Positions 18,989 through 29,100 of a stretch of 64,000 bases of DNA are shown one piece after another; the stretch's first letter is position 1; each line of letters starts with the position of its first letter. The notes below the pieces were generated by a model. It ran no database searches. It was given only the letters and a program-made list of their open reading frames with translations, and was not told the origin of the DNA. The translations under genes were made by a program, and so were the position numbers. The stretch is taken from positions 1,054,001 through 1,118,000 of the forward strand of contig CAWKKW010000005.1 of the NCBI GenBank assembly GCA_963850345.1. Reading direction: 5' to 3'. Source of the DNA: CAWKKW01 sp963850345. Lineage in GTDB: Bacteria > Acidobacteriota > Terriglobia > Terriglobales > Acidobacteriaceae.

Positions 18989-20263
18989 TTACTTTACTCC
19001 GGAGGCACAGCTGATCTGCCGACCCTTATGCATGCAGGTCGTCAGCACTGAATCGTCAATGCTGTACAGCGTTCCCTTCCAGCCGTGCCTCTTTCGCTCC
19101 AGCAGGAGATAGCCGAAGCTGTCTTTGACCGTGAACGCAGCGGGAATTCCGTCGATGGTCTGGTTTCCGCTGCGCGTGTCCGCCGAATCCAGAGCGGAAC
19201 CGCCGTCGCCCACCACCAGTTGTGCGGGACGCAACGCCGCGCCATGAGCACCGGCGCGAGGATCGGTGAAATCTATGGTCGCGAAAAAGTGAACGTGCCC
19301 CGCCACCACCATGTCTACGGTGTCCATCGGTCTGGCGGCCTGGGGCGTGATCGGTGGCTGCGGTTCCGACGAACCGCTCGCGCCGGCCGCGGTCGTGAGC
19401 TCATGGGCCCACAACGGTTTGTGCGTGACCAGCCAGGTCTCCCCTTTCGCTGAGGGCGTTCCTGTTGGAAGCTGCCGCTCATACTCCACCTCGCGATCGG
19501 CGGCGCTTTGCCTATCCTCGATGTCGGCGCTGTCGATGACCTCCATCCTCAAACCATTAAGGTCGATGGGAAACGGTGCAGACGCGGCTGGGCACGTCAG
19601 CGGTGTTTCTCCTGCATCCAGAAAGCGGAACCAACCATCGGAACCGCGCCCACACTGTTCGTGATTGCCGCGCGCAAACACCCAGGGAGCCACGGTCAGC
19701 AGACTTGCCGAGGGCTCAAAGAAATCGGCGCGCCAGCTGTCCCAGGCATCACCATGCGGGCTGCCCTCGCACCCTGCTCGACCCGCTGGGCAGGGCGTCT
19801 CGCGGTAGTAGTAGTCGCCCACGTGAATCACGAGGTCTGGATGTTTCTCGGCCGCGTGTTGCGAGACCACACGGAAGGGCCACTTCTTAGGATCGTTGCA
19901 GTCCTGAACATCTTCGCCCTTCAGCCGGCAACCGGTGTCGCCGATGACCACGATTCGCTTGGGTTTGCGGCTTCCCAGCTTCAGGGTCTTGCCCTCAACC
20001 ACCACCGACTTGGCGCGCGGAGACAAGCTCATCTGGCAAGTCGTAACCGCAAACATTGGATTGCTGGGCTGACGAACCGTCATGGCGGCGGCTCTGCCGT
20101 CAACCGTTACGAGCGGGCAACTGCCGCCTTCGGTGATGGCCCGCAGACTCAACCCGCTGCCGGTGAACTCGGTCCAGGCAACTACACTCCGCTGTGCGAA
20201 AGCCGCGGGCACGAAGACAAACAGCAACACCATCCATGGTCCCCGAGAACAATCCTGGCGCAT
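18989..20263 (-). CDS. Exported metallophosphoesterase
   Basis: About 424 residues. ATG 20263 was chosen because AGGAGG precedes it and a signal peptide follows at once (RGPWMVLLFVFVPAAFA); longer reading upstream lacks such support. The calcineurin-like motifs are complete: VVIGDTGCR, VIHVGDYYYRETPC, ARGNHEQC, VTHKPLWAH and AGHVHFFA. Several cysteine pairs suggest disulphides, in line with a periplasmic location. Two metal ions would hydrolyse a phosphate ester; the substrate is unknown. It is divergent from the photolyase gene. Confidence 0.9.
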   Translation of the reverse strand: MRQDCSRGPWMVLLFVFVPAAFAQRSVVAWTEFTGSGLSLRAITEGGSCPLVTVDGRAAAMTVRQPSNPMFAVTTCQMSLSPRAKSVVVEGKTLKLGSRKPKRIVVIGDTGCRLKGEDVQDCNDPKKWPFRVVSQHAAEKHPDLVIHVGDYYYRETPCPAGRAGCEGSPHGDAWDSWRADFFEPSASLLTVAPWVFARGNHEQCGRGSDGWFRFLDAGETPLTCPAASAPFPIDLNGLRMEVIDSADIEDRQSAADREVEYERQLPTGTPSAKGETWLVTHKPLWAHELTTAAGASGSSEPQPPITPQAARPMDTVDMVVAGHVHFFATIDFTDPRAGAHGAALRPAQLVVGDGGSALDSADTRSGNQTIDGIPAAFTVKDSFGYLLLERKRHGWKGTLYSIDDSVLTTCMHKGRQISCASGVK

Positions 20264-20409
20264 GTAAGCCTCCTGCTGCCCGGCCATTCTACACTTCCCA
20301 TCCGACCAAAAATCGGCTGCATGTACGTTCATCCTGCGACACGTGTGGTCTCACTCGAAGCGTTTTTTCCGACACGCAGTGCACGTTGCGGGCGTCTCAA
20401 CAAAGAACG

Positions 20410-22062
20410 ATGAGTGATTTTCTTCAACAGATCCGCGAAGCCGCACCCAGCCGGGATGACATCGCTCATCGTCGCTGGATCTACGTGCCCTATGACCGGT
20501 ATACCGACCGCACGGGACCGCTGACCGAGCAGCCGGCGGAATCGACCGGCATTGTGATCGTGGAATCCTCTGCAAAGGCGCACCGGCGGCCCTATCACAA
20601 GAAGAAGCTGGTTCTGCTGATTGCGAACATGCGCCACTTTGCTGTCGAACAGGCCGCGCGTGGTGTGAGCGTGCTTTACCATCTCTCGCCAAACAGCCAC
20701 GGTACCGCGTTACTCGAGTTGCAGCGCAAGCACAAGCTTCCGCAACTCACGGTGATGCAACCGGCTGAACGCGAACTGCGGCTCGACCTTGCGCAGGCCG
20801 CGCACGAAGGGCTGAAGTTAAACGAGGTTCCAGACACGACCTGGCTGTCGGAGACCGAGGACTTCACCTCCGTGTTCGGCACTTACAAATCTGGACGTAG
20901 TTACGTGATGGATCGCTTCTACCGCAAGATGCGTCAGCAGTCCGGCATTTTGATGCAGAACGCGAGGCCCGTCGGCGGCCAGTTCTCCTTCGACGCCGAC
21001 AACCGCAAGCCTTATCGAGGCCAGCCGCCGGTTCCCGCGCCTCCACTGTTTCCGCCCGACGCGATTACGCAGGAAGTGATTGAATTGGTCGCGCGCGACT
21101 ATGCGCACCACTTCGGCTCGATCAACGGATTCGATTTGCCGACCACGCAAGCGGACTGTGACACGATGTGGCAGTTTGCGCTTGAGCATCTGTTGCCCAA
21201 TTTTGGCCCGTACGAAGATGCGATGCGGGACGATCAGCTTCAGCTCTTTCACAGCCGCACGTCAGCCCTGATCAACTTAGGGCGCCTGTTGCCTGCGCAT
21301 CTGCTGCGCGATGTGGAACGCGCAACTGCGCAGGAACGGATTCCCCTCGCGAGTGCGGAAGGATTTATTCGCCAGATTCTCGGATGGCGAGAATTCATGC
21401 GCCACATTCACGAGCAGACAGATGGCTATCGACTGGTCCCGGTTGCTCAGGAAAAGCGCGCCAAGAAGGACCCAAAAGACATGTATGCCGGCGCCACTCC
21501 CTCGGCGCTCGGCGCCGCGCTGCCGCTGCCTGCCGTCTATTGGGGCACGAAGTCTGGCCTGCACTGCATGGACACTGTGGTCGAGCAGGTGATCCGAGAC
21601 GGCTGGTCTCACCACATCACTCGCTTGATGGTGCTCTCGAACCTGGCGAATCTGTGCGGCTTCTCTCCTCGCGAGCTGACAGACTGGTTCTGGTTCGCCT
21701 ATGTCGACGCTTACGACTGGGTGGTCGAGCCAAATGTACTTGGCATGGCTACGTATGCGGATGGCGGACTGACCGCGACCAAACCCTACGTCTCCGGAGC
21801 CGCGTACATCAACCGCATGTCCAACTACTGCGGACATTGCCAGTACGATCCCAAGAAATCCGTTGGAGAGGGTTCGTGCCCGTTCACATCCCTTTACTGG
21901 ACCTTCCTCGAACGCAACGAGGAGGTGCTCAAGGACAATTTTCGTCTGCAGATGCCGTACAGAACGCTACGGAAGAAGTCCGGCCAGGAACTGGTGCAGC
22001 TTCGCGCACGCGCTGAAGAAGCGATCGCACACCTGCAGAGCTTCCCTCGGGCTGAATACTAG
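20410..22062 (+). CDS. phrB: FeS-containing prokaryotic photolyase (PhrB/FeS-BCP class, (6-4) type)
   Basis: 550 residues from the ATG at 20410; the frame is open further upstream without plausible protein. The N-terminal half is the DUF523-like/antenna domain of the photolyase-related family (RRWIYVPYDRY). The C-terminal half binds FAD. Cys386, Cys474, Cys477 and Cys490 have exactly the spacing (88, 3, 13) that I recall for the four 4Fe-4S ligands of Agrobacterium PhrB, including the YCGHC and GSCPF motifs. The family repairs (6-4) pyrimidine lesions with blue light. All cluster ligands are present, so it should be active. A strong stem-loop follows the stop codon. Confidence 0.9.
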   Translation: MSDFLQQIREAAPSRDDIAHRRWIYVPYDRYTDRTGPLTEQPAESTGIVIVESSAKAHRRPYHKKKLVLLIANMRHFAVEQAARGVSVLYHLSPNSHGTALLELQRKHKLPQLTVMQPAERELRLDLAQAAHEGLKLNEVPDTTWLSETEDFTSVFGTYKSGRSYVMDRFYRKMRQQSGILMQNARPVGGQFSFDADNRKPYRGQPPVPAPPLFPPDAITQEVIELVARDYAHHFGSINGFDLPTTQADCDTMWQFALEHLLPNFGPYEDAMRDDQLQLFHSRTSALINLGRLLPAHLLRDVERATAQERIPLASAEGFIRQILGWREFMRHIHEQTDGYRLVPVAQEKRAKKDPKDMYAGATPSALGAALPLPAVYWGTKSGLHCMDTVVEQVIRDGWSHHITRLMVLSNLANLCGFSPRELTDWFWFAYVDAYDWVVEPNVLGMATYADGGLTATKPYVSGAAYINRMSNYCGHCQYDPKKSVGEGSCPFTSLYWTFLERNEEVLKDNFRLQMPYRTLRKKSGQELVQLRARAEEAIAHLQSFPRAEY

Positions 22063-22109
22063 TTTGCGGATTTACAAGCCGAGCTGCGAGTACCTCAGCA
22101 AGACAAGAA

Positions 22110-22145
22110 GCGAAGGCCGCCAGATACCTCTCTGGCGGCCTTCGC
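22110..22145. terminator. Bidirectional terminator between photolyase and ribonucleotide reductase genes
   Basis: A perfect 15-bp inverted repeat (110-124 pairs with 131-145) with a 6-nt loop lies between the convergent genes, 47 bp after the photolyase stop and 64 bp after the nrdJ stop. On the plus strand it is followed by a weak T-rich stretch (TCTTTGCTT). Confidence 0.7.
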
Positions 22146-22209
22146 TCTTTGCTTCCAGCGCATTTGTTGTTGCTGTTGGTGGAGGACTAACTCAGCACCT
22201 AATCAGCTA

Positions 22210-25200
22210 TTAGCTGCAGCCGCTGGTGCTGCCGCAGCTCATGCATCGGTAACAGCTGCCGTTACGAACCATGATGGCTCCGCAGGTGAGGCAGCTGGGC
22301 GCGTCGCCCATGTCGTAGAGATCTTTCATGGCATCGGAGGCGTGGTACACACCGCGATCCGTTACCTTGGGGAGATCTGCGGATACAGGAGTGGCCGCCT
22401 GCAGATCGGGTGCGATGCCGGATTGCGGCGCATGAGTGGCACCGTAGCCGCGCGTGGACTCGTGCTGATCGGCAGTGAAGCGTTGCCCCTCCGCAGCATC
22501 CAGACCCGCGAGTCCGGGCGCTGCTTCTGCGGCACCCGCCCCCAGGCCACTAAACAGGGTGAGCTGCGTGCCCGACAGGAAACGTAACTGTGTCCACCGG
22601 AAAATGTAATCCATAATGGATTTGGCATAGCCGATGTGTTCGTTGCCGGTCCAGCCGCTTGGCTCGAAGCGCAGATGCGCGAACTTCTCGCAGAGCACCT
22701 TGAGCGGAACGCCGTGTTGCAGCGCAAGCGAAATGGCGGTGGCGAAGCTGTCCATCAGTCCGGAGACGGTGGAGCCTTCCTTGGCCATCTTGATGAAGAT
22801 TTCGCCCGGCTGGCCGTTGGGGTACAAGCCGACCGTGATGTAGCCCTCGTGTCCTGCGATCGAGAACTTGTGCGTCAACGAGGCACGTTCTTCCGGCAGG
22901 CGATGACGAACCGCGCGTGGCGGCGCATTCTGGTCCTGCGTAGATTCGGCGTGCTCCGCAAGCTGTCCCAGCTTCACCGCATTCCGGATCGCGGCCGAGA
23001 ACGCATTGGCTGCCGAGAGCACCGAACGCGAAGTGACTTCTAACTTGTCTGACACCTTGGCTTCGAGCGCCTTCAAGTCCGCTTCGGTTCCCGGGGAGCC
23101 CGCTGCCATGGCCGCAAGCACACGATCCGCAGCACGATTGAGCAGGTCATCGGAGGTATCCTTGGCATTCTTGATCGCAGTCGCACCTTTGCCGTCAGAG
23201 GTATTGAGCGGCTGACCGCCCTTCGATCCATCGCGGTAAACCGCAACCGCCTTCAGGCCGAGGCGCCATGATTCCAGGTAGGCTTCGGCGATGTCGTCGA
23301 GCGAGCAGTCGTGCGGCAGATTCACCGTCTTCGAGATAGCACCCGAGAGGAAGGGTTGCGTCGCTGCCATCATCTTCACGTGTCCCGTGTAGTGAATGGA
23401 ACGCGTTCCCTTGGCCGGCTTGAACGAGCAATCGAAGCAGGCGAGGTGTTCCGGCTTGATCGCGGGAGCGCCCTCGATGGTGCCGGTGGCGTCGATGTAG
23501 CTGACGATGGCGTCGACCTCGCTCTCCTTATAACCGAGCTTGAAGAGCGCCGTCGGAACGGTCTGGTTGACGATCTTGATCATGCCGCCGCCGACCAACT
23601 TCTTGTACTTCACCAGCGCGAGGTCTGGCTCAATGCCGGTAGTGTCGCAGTCCATCATGAAGCCGATGGTCCCGGTCGGGGCCAACACCGTCACCTGCGA
23701 ATTGCGATAGCCATGCTTCTCGCCATGCGCGAGCGCCTTGTCCCAGCAGTCTTTGCTGGCTTCGATGAGGCTGTCGAGCTGAGGTACGCTGAAGGGCTCT
23801 GCCGAACTGCGGCTCTTGCCGATCTTGTTCACCTCCGCGCGATGCATGCGAATGACGTCGAGGAACGGTTCGCGATTGACGTAGAAGCCGGGGCACGCGC
23901 CTCCATCGTGGTCGGCAGCGGCGGTGAGCGGCGTCGCGGAGGCGAGGGCCGGGCACTTCTCGGCGACCTTTGACGATTGCAGGTAAGCCTGACCGCACAT
24001 GATGGCGGTCAGCGTTGCGGCGAAGTCGCGACCTGCGTCGGAGTCATACGGCAGACCAAAGGCCATAAGCAGCGCACCCAAGTTGGCATAGCCGAGTCCG
24101 AGTGGCCGGTAGTCATGCGAGTTGCGCGCGATGGCTTCGGTGGGATAGCCGGAGTTATCGACCAGGATATCCATTGCGGTGATGAGGATGTCGATTGCGT
24201 TGCGATAGCTGACAATGTCAAACGAGCCCGACGGCGTGAGGAACTTCATCAAGTTGAAGCTCGCCAGGTTGCAGGCCGAATTGTCGAGGAACATGTACTC
24301 GCTGCAAGGATTGGAGGCGTTGATGCGGCCGGTGTTCTTCGACGTGTGCCACTTGTTGATCGTAGTGTCGTATTGCATGCCGGGATCGCCGCACTGCCAC
24401 GTGGCTTCGGCAATCTTCTTCATGATCTCGCGAGCCTTGTACGTCTTGACCGGCGTGCCGTCCTTGATGGCTTTTGTCGAGAACTCTGCGTCCCGCTCGA
24501 CCGCGCTCATGAACTCGTCCGTTACGCGCACGGAGTTATTCGCGTTCTGGAAGAAGATCGAGGTGTAAGCCTCAGAGTCTGGACCGGAGCCGTCATACCC
24601 GGCCTGCATCAGTGTCCAGGCCTTGGCCTCTTCCTTCGCCTTGCACTCGATGAAGTCGAGAATATCGGGATGGTCGACGTTGAGGATGACCATCTTGGCC
24701 GCGCGACGAGTCTTGCCACCGGACTTGATCACGCCGGCAAAGGCGTCGAATCCGCGCATGAAGCTCAACGGCCCGGAAGCGGTGCCGCCGCCCGACAAGG
24801 TCTCCTTGGAAGAACGCAGCGGAGAGAGGTTAGTGCCGGTGCCCGATCCCCACTTGAAGAGCATGCCTTCGGTCTTGGCCAGCGTAAGAATCGAGTCGAG
24901 CGAGTCATCGACGGCGTTGATGAAGCAGGCCGAGCACTGCGGATTGCGATAGCCGGTGACGGAAAACTCCACCGCGCAGGTGTGCGGATTAAAGTGCCAA
25001 TTCTGCGCATCGGAGTTGGGTTCGAGCCGGTCGCAGCCCACGTTGAACCAGACTGGCGAATTGAACGCCACCTTCTGCGTCACCAGCAGATGCACCAGCT
25101 CATCGTGAAATACGCCGGCATCCTCCGCCGTCGCGAAGTAGCCGCCGTTCATGCCCCAGTCCCGAATCGTCTCCGCCACCCGGGCGACCAGTTGCCGGAC

Positions 25201-25506
25201 ACCTGTCTCCCGTTCCGGTGTGTCGATCTGGCCATGCAGATATTTGCTGGCGACGATGTTGGTCGCGGTCATCGACCAGTCGACGGGCACCTCTACGTCC
25301 TTCTGCTCGAAGATGCTTTTGCCAGAGGCGTCGGTGATGGAGGCGGTGCGACGCTCCCACGCGACCTCGTCGTACGGCGAAATGCCGGCCTTGGAGAAAT
25401 ATCGTTGTGCGCGCAGACCGGTAGGGTTCTGCGCTGGCCGGCTCGCGTCGGTGACGCTGCCGTTTGAAGAGGCGGTGCTGGAAACGTGCTTGGTGGCCTC
25501 GGCCAT
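22210..25506 (-). CDS. nrdJ: Vitamin B12-dependent (class II) ribonucleoside-diphosphate reductase
   Basis: 1098 residues. The ten-stranded barrel carries NPQCSACF (Cys191/Cys194 region), GSGTGTNLSPLRSS, NPCSEYMFLD (Cys401, Glu403) and CNLASFN (Cys412), which provide the thiyl-radical and proton-relay residues. The tail ends in a cysteine-rich zinc-ribbon-like segment (CLTCGAIMV, CYRCMSCG) typical of adenosylcobalamin-dependent enzymes. It makes deoxyribonucleotides with or without oxygen and needs cobalamin. An excellent Shine-Dalgarno (GGAAGGAG) precedes the ATG. The promoter region about 220 bp upstream holds two NrdR-box-like elements. I saw no cobalamin riboswitch in the leader. Confidence 0.95.
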   Translation of the reverse strand: MAEATKHVSSTASSNGSVTDASRPAQNPTGLRAQRYFSKAGISPYDEVAWERRTASITDASGKSIFEQKDVEVPVDWSMTATNIVASKYLHGQIDTPERETGVRQLVARVAETIRDWGMNGGYFATAEDAGVFHDELVHLLVTQKVAFNSPVWFNVGCDRLEPNSDAQNWHFNPHTCAVEFSVTGYRNPQCSACFINAVDDSLDSILTLAKTEGMLFKWGSGTGTNLSPLRSSKETLSGGGTASGPLSFMRGFDAFAGVIKSGGKTRRAAKMVILNVDHPDILDFIECKAKEEAKAWTLMQAGYDGSGPDSEAYTSIFFQNANNSVRVTDEFMSAVERDAEFSTKAIKDGTPVKTYKAREIMKKIAEATWQCGDPGMQYDTTINKWHTSKNTGRINASNPCSEYMFLDNSACNLASFNLMKFLTPSGSFDIVSYRNAIDILITAMDILVDNSGYPTEAIARNSHDYRPLGLGYANLGALLMAFGLPYDSDAGRDFAATLTAIMCGQAYLQSSKVAEKCPALASATPLTAAADHDGGACPGFYVNREPFLDVIRMHRAEVNKIGKSRSSAEPFSVPQLDSLIEASKDCWDKALAHGEKHGYRNSQVTVLAPTGTIGFMMDCDTTGIEPDLALVKYKKLVGGGMIKIVNQTVPTALFKLGYKESEVDAIVSYIDATGTIEGAPAIKPEHLACFDCSFKPAKGTRSIHYTGHVKMMAATQPFLSGAISKTVNLPHDCSLDDIAEAYLESWRLGLKAVAVYRDGSKGGQPLNTSDGKGATAIKNAKDTSDDLLNRAADRVLAAMAAGSPGTEADLKALEAKVSDKLEVTSRSVLSAANAFSAAIRNAVKLGQLAEHAESTQDQNAPPRAVRHRLPEERASLTHKFSIAGHEGYITVGLYPNGQPGEIFIKMAKEGSTVSGLMDSFATAISLALQHGVPLKVLCEKFAHLRFEPSGWTGNEHIGYAKSIMDYIFRWTQLRFLSGTQLTLFSGLGAGAAEAAPGLAGLDAAEGQRFTADQHESTRGYGATHAPQSGIAPDLQAATPVSADLPKVTDRGVYHASDAMKDLYDMGDAPSCLTCGAIMVRNGSCYRCMSCGSTSGCS

Positions 25507-25733
25507 GGTGCTCCTTCCTTGGGGGTGGTACGAATTTTGGCTGCCCTCGTCCTAGGGGGCGACTACTGGGGATTCATGCAAGGCGCAAAGCAAGCGGCCG
25601 ATCACGCTCGCGACAACTGCAAACTGAGACGCCTTCCGGTCTCAACGAAAACCGGTTTGTGGGAGCGGGCACTTACCGTCGGGGGCTGATTCGCCGAACT
25701 CGCGCCGCGGAAGCTTTTCGGCCCGCAGATGGC

Positions 25734-25785
25734 AACGTAACGCTCTCTATAGGGCATGTCAAGAAAGAACCACAACATCTAGTAT
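25734..25785 (-). promoter_or_regulatory. nrdJ promoter with two NrdR-box-like sites
   Basis: On the minus strand TTGACA (762-757), a 17-bp spacer and TACGTT (739-734) form a good sigma70 promoter. Two 16-bp elements fit the NrdR consensus acaCwATATATwGtgt: ATACTAGATGTTGTGG (785-770) just upstream of the -35, and GCCCTATAGAGAGCGT (755-740) in the spacer. They are 30 bp apart, about three helical turns; the known spacing is 31-32 bp. NrdR represses ribonucleotide reductase genes through paired boxes. Confidence 0.5.
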
Positions 25786-26127
25786 TTTACTTGCAATCGT
25801 CGGTAATGTCCTCCGAATTGCCCGGAAACGGTTGTGGAGAACTCACGATCCCCGCGTCCCTACTGGAAGACCCGCTTCGCGCTGGAGTGCTGCGTTTCTG
25901 TGGGTCTCGGCGTGACGCGGTTCGTTACCCGGTCCGAGGTTGACGCTACGCCGGGTGGCAACGAGGTACAAGGCGCAGAACTGGTGCAATTCGTGTGCAA
26001 AGGTGTGGAAAGGTGGATAAGGCGGGCCTGCATTCTGTGGGGTCGCGGGGCCAGCCTCAGAGCCGGGCGGCCATGGAACCAGCTGGCCAGAGCAAGAGTG
26101 GGCTCCAGCCAGCTGCGATCCCGGGAG
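25786..26127. other. Intergenic stretch, no supported gene
   Basis: This lies between the nrdJ promoter and the end of the GH13 gene. Reading frames here lack a family signature and overlap regulatory DNA. I see no RNA gene or repeat. Confidence 0.5.
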
Positions 26128-29100
26128 TCAGCGTTTGCGGCTTCCCCCGTGAGCGGGTTCGTCTTCGACTACATTGTCGGATTGCGTCGAGTTTTTCGCG
26201 TCGGACTTGGGGGCCTGCGAAGCTGCTGAGGACCCCTCCTCCACTGGCGGCAGCGAGGCGGCAGACTCGGCCTGAGACGAGGCGCCCATCGGAGACGAGC
26301 TTCCGGTGTCTTGCTGGTCCGCGGCAGCCCCCAGGAGCCTCGCAGACTGCGCTACGGAGCCTTCCTTGACCGGGTCAAGAGTGGCAGCAGGTTGCGTTTG
26401 CCGCGATGCCTCGGTCTTGCCTTGTTCTGCCGAAGCAGCCTGCTCGCGGGTCGATCCGGGAACCAACAGTTCGTCCAGTTTGTAACCGGCACGCTTGGCT
26501 GCCGCTGTCCTAGTTTGAATCTCCTGTTCCAAGGCAGCCACGGTTTTGGAATCGGGCGACGGCTGCTGCGCGAGCGCGATCAGGTCGGGAAGTTTTGTCC
26601 ACCAGAGGAGCTGTTCGTAGGGCTCTTTGCGGAAATACGAAACATCTTCGGCCAGGTGAACGCCGGTAAGCCAGCGCACGTCGGGATCCTCCCACAACCA
26701 GCCATCGGCAGGGCCGCTGCTCACTGCAGACGGCGACTTCGCTGGCTTCTCGGCAGCGGCCGGCGAAGGCGGAGTGGAAGCTGCCGATTTCGAGACTGCC
26801 TTGGTTTCTGCCTGCTTCGCCAACATAACGGGAGCAGAGAGTGCAATGTGAATACGGGCAGCCGCGCGCCAGCTATCTTCACCTTCAAGGCCCAACTCGG
26901 CAAAGATTTCAGCGAATGCGGCGCGAAGGCGCAACTGTTCGAACACATCGGTCGCCTTGGTGTCGGCCTTTGCGCTCTTGAGGCAGTCGTTCAGCACGCC
27001 GACAAGGCACCAGCCGAGCACCGGAGCCCAGATCGCAACGGCATTGCGGCTGGGACTGTGACTGGGCAGAACAGCACGCGCCTCCGGCGGCCAGGAAGTC
27101 TGGAACCCCTTCTCCAGGCGGGGAAGCCGAATGGCTGCCTGCACCCGCTGTTCGAGTAACTGCTCGAGGTGGTCTTCTTCGACGCGTGACTGGCGCGTGG
27201 AAGAGGACAGGTTCGCAAGGCAAGTGGCGTGCGCCTCTTTGAGAAATAATTTCGCGCGCACCGAAAATGCCTGAAAGAATTTGTCGCGTTCCAATTGCGA
27301 GACAGCGGACTTCTGCAGCCGCGCGTCACGATCGGTCATGGCGTCGGAGATTTCTGCCAGGTCGGCCATGGCACGCAACAAGACGGGATCGAGCACTTTG
27401 GCCAGGGCATCTGTGAGCGGCTTGAGCTTCAGGCGAACGAGTGCTTCGTCGATGCTGGGCACACCCGCGCCATGCAAAGAATCGTGCAGGCGATCCCACG
27501 GGTGGTCCTTGTCGACCACCAGGTGACGCCAGTTGAGCAGCACCGTGTACTGGTAGGCATGCAAATCGAGCGTGAGCCCGTTGTTCACCAGGTCCGAGGA
27601 GCGACGCAAATATTCCAGACCTTTGGCGGTATCGCGGTAGGTAAGAAATTGCTCATTGGGCAGGTCGAGGCCTTCCTGCAGGCTGCGCTGCTTGAGCGAA
27701 CCACTTCCCTTGTCTGCGTATGCGACGGAGTGGTGAATGGAACCCCTGGTATGTCCGAACCGGTTGTGAAACACGACCACGGCTCGTTCCTCGCCGCGAT
27801 GGTTGGTGTAGGCGAAGACGTTCTCGTCGACTGTGCCGTTCTCGGTCCAGAAATCGTACAGCAGGAAGTTGGCGCTCTCCGCGAAGAGCGCACGGTTCTT
27901 CAGCAGAGGAGCGATCTCGCGCATATGCCGCGCGACGAGATCCGGGTTGGGCGTTTCGTCGTAGCGAGGCCGCTGGTACTCCATCCCGTACTTCTCGGTA
28001 AAGCCTTCGATCTGACCATGCCCCAGCATGGGCAAACCGGGTAGCGTGGCCAGCAGCGTCGAGACGCCAAAATACTTGTCGCCCATGCCGAACTGGTCGA
28101 TGGCGGTGCGTTCGTCGGGATTGCTCATGAAGTTGACGTAGCGCTTCATGATGTCAGGATCGAACTCGAGGGTATTCTTGAGCACCGAGCGATACTTGGC
28201 GTTCTCTTCGTCGCGCATCATGTTCATGAACGCGCTGTTGTACACGCGATGCATGCCGAGCGTTCGCACGAAGTAGCCCTCCATCAGCCAGAAGGCTTCG
28301 GCGAGCAGCAGCGTCCCGGGCACTTCTGCGGCCACGCGGTCTACGACTTCACGCCAGAACTCGGCGGGCATGGCGCGATCGAATTCTTCCTGGGTCATGC
28401 TGTATTCGGCACGGGAAGGGATAGCACCGCCGCTGCCCGGAAGCGGGAACCACAACCGCTGGACATGCCTGCGCGCCAGCGTCATGGCTGCGTCGAAGCG
28501 GATGATGGGAAACAGCCGAGCCACGTACAGGATGGTCTGAATCACCTGTTCGCGCACCTGGGGGTTGAGGTAGTTCAACTGGGCGGTGTCGTTCCACGGG
28601 AAGCTGGTTCCATCGTTGCCGTGGTAGATGTATTCGACGTGGCCGGTGTACTTGTCTCGACGCCGAAAGACCACGGCCGCATCGGTTTGCTCGTAGTAGT
28701 GGTCGTCGATTTTGATTTCGACCCGGTCGTCCCACGAGAGATCGGGCCCATCGAAACGGTAGGCGGGGTACGGTGAATCGGCGCGCGATAGAAACCACTC
28801 CGGGTGTTCGACCACCCAGTTGGAATCGATGCCCATGTGGTTCGGTACCATATCGCTGGCCAGCCGAATGCCGCGGTGATGGGCACGGTCGCGCAGATTG
28901 CGATAGGCGGACTCACCGCCCAGATCGGCGGAGATGGCGTAATTTGCCAACGAGTAGGCCGAGGCTACCGCATCATCCTGGCCGCAGAGCCGCTTGATGG
29001 TCTTCGACGCGAGACTGCGTTCCCAGATACCGATCAGCCATAGCGAATTTAGGCCGCGGCTGGCGATCAGGTCCAGTTCTTCATCGGGAATCTGATCGAG

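Noticed and set aside
23977..25467. Long plus-strand frame (496 codons) inside nrdJ
   Set aside because: Antisense shadow of a fully conserved reductase; no motif.
25507..25733. Possible cobalamin riboswitch in the nrdJ leader
   Set aside because: No B12-box or the conserved core could be found; only small hairpins.
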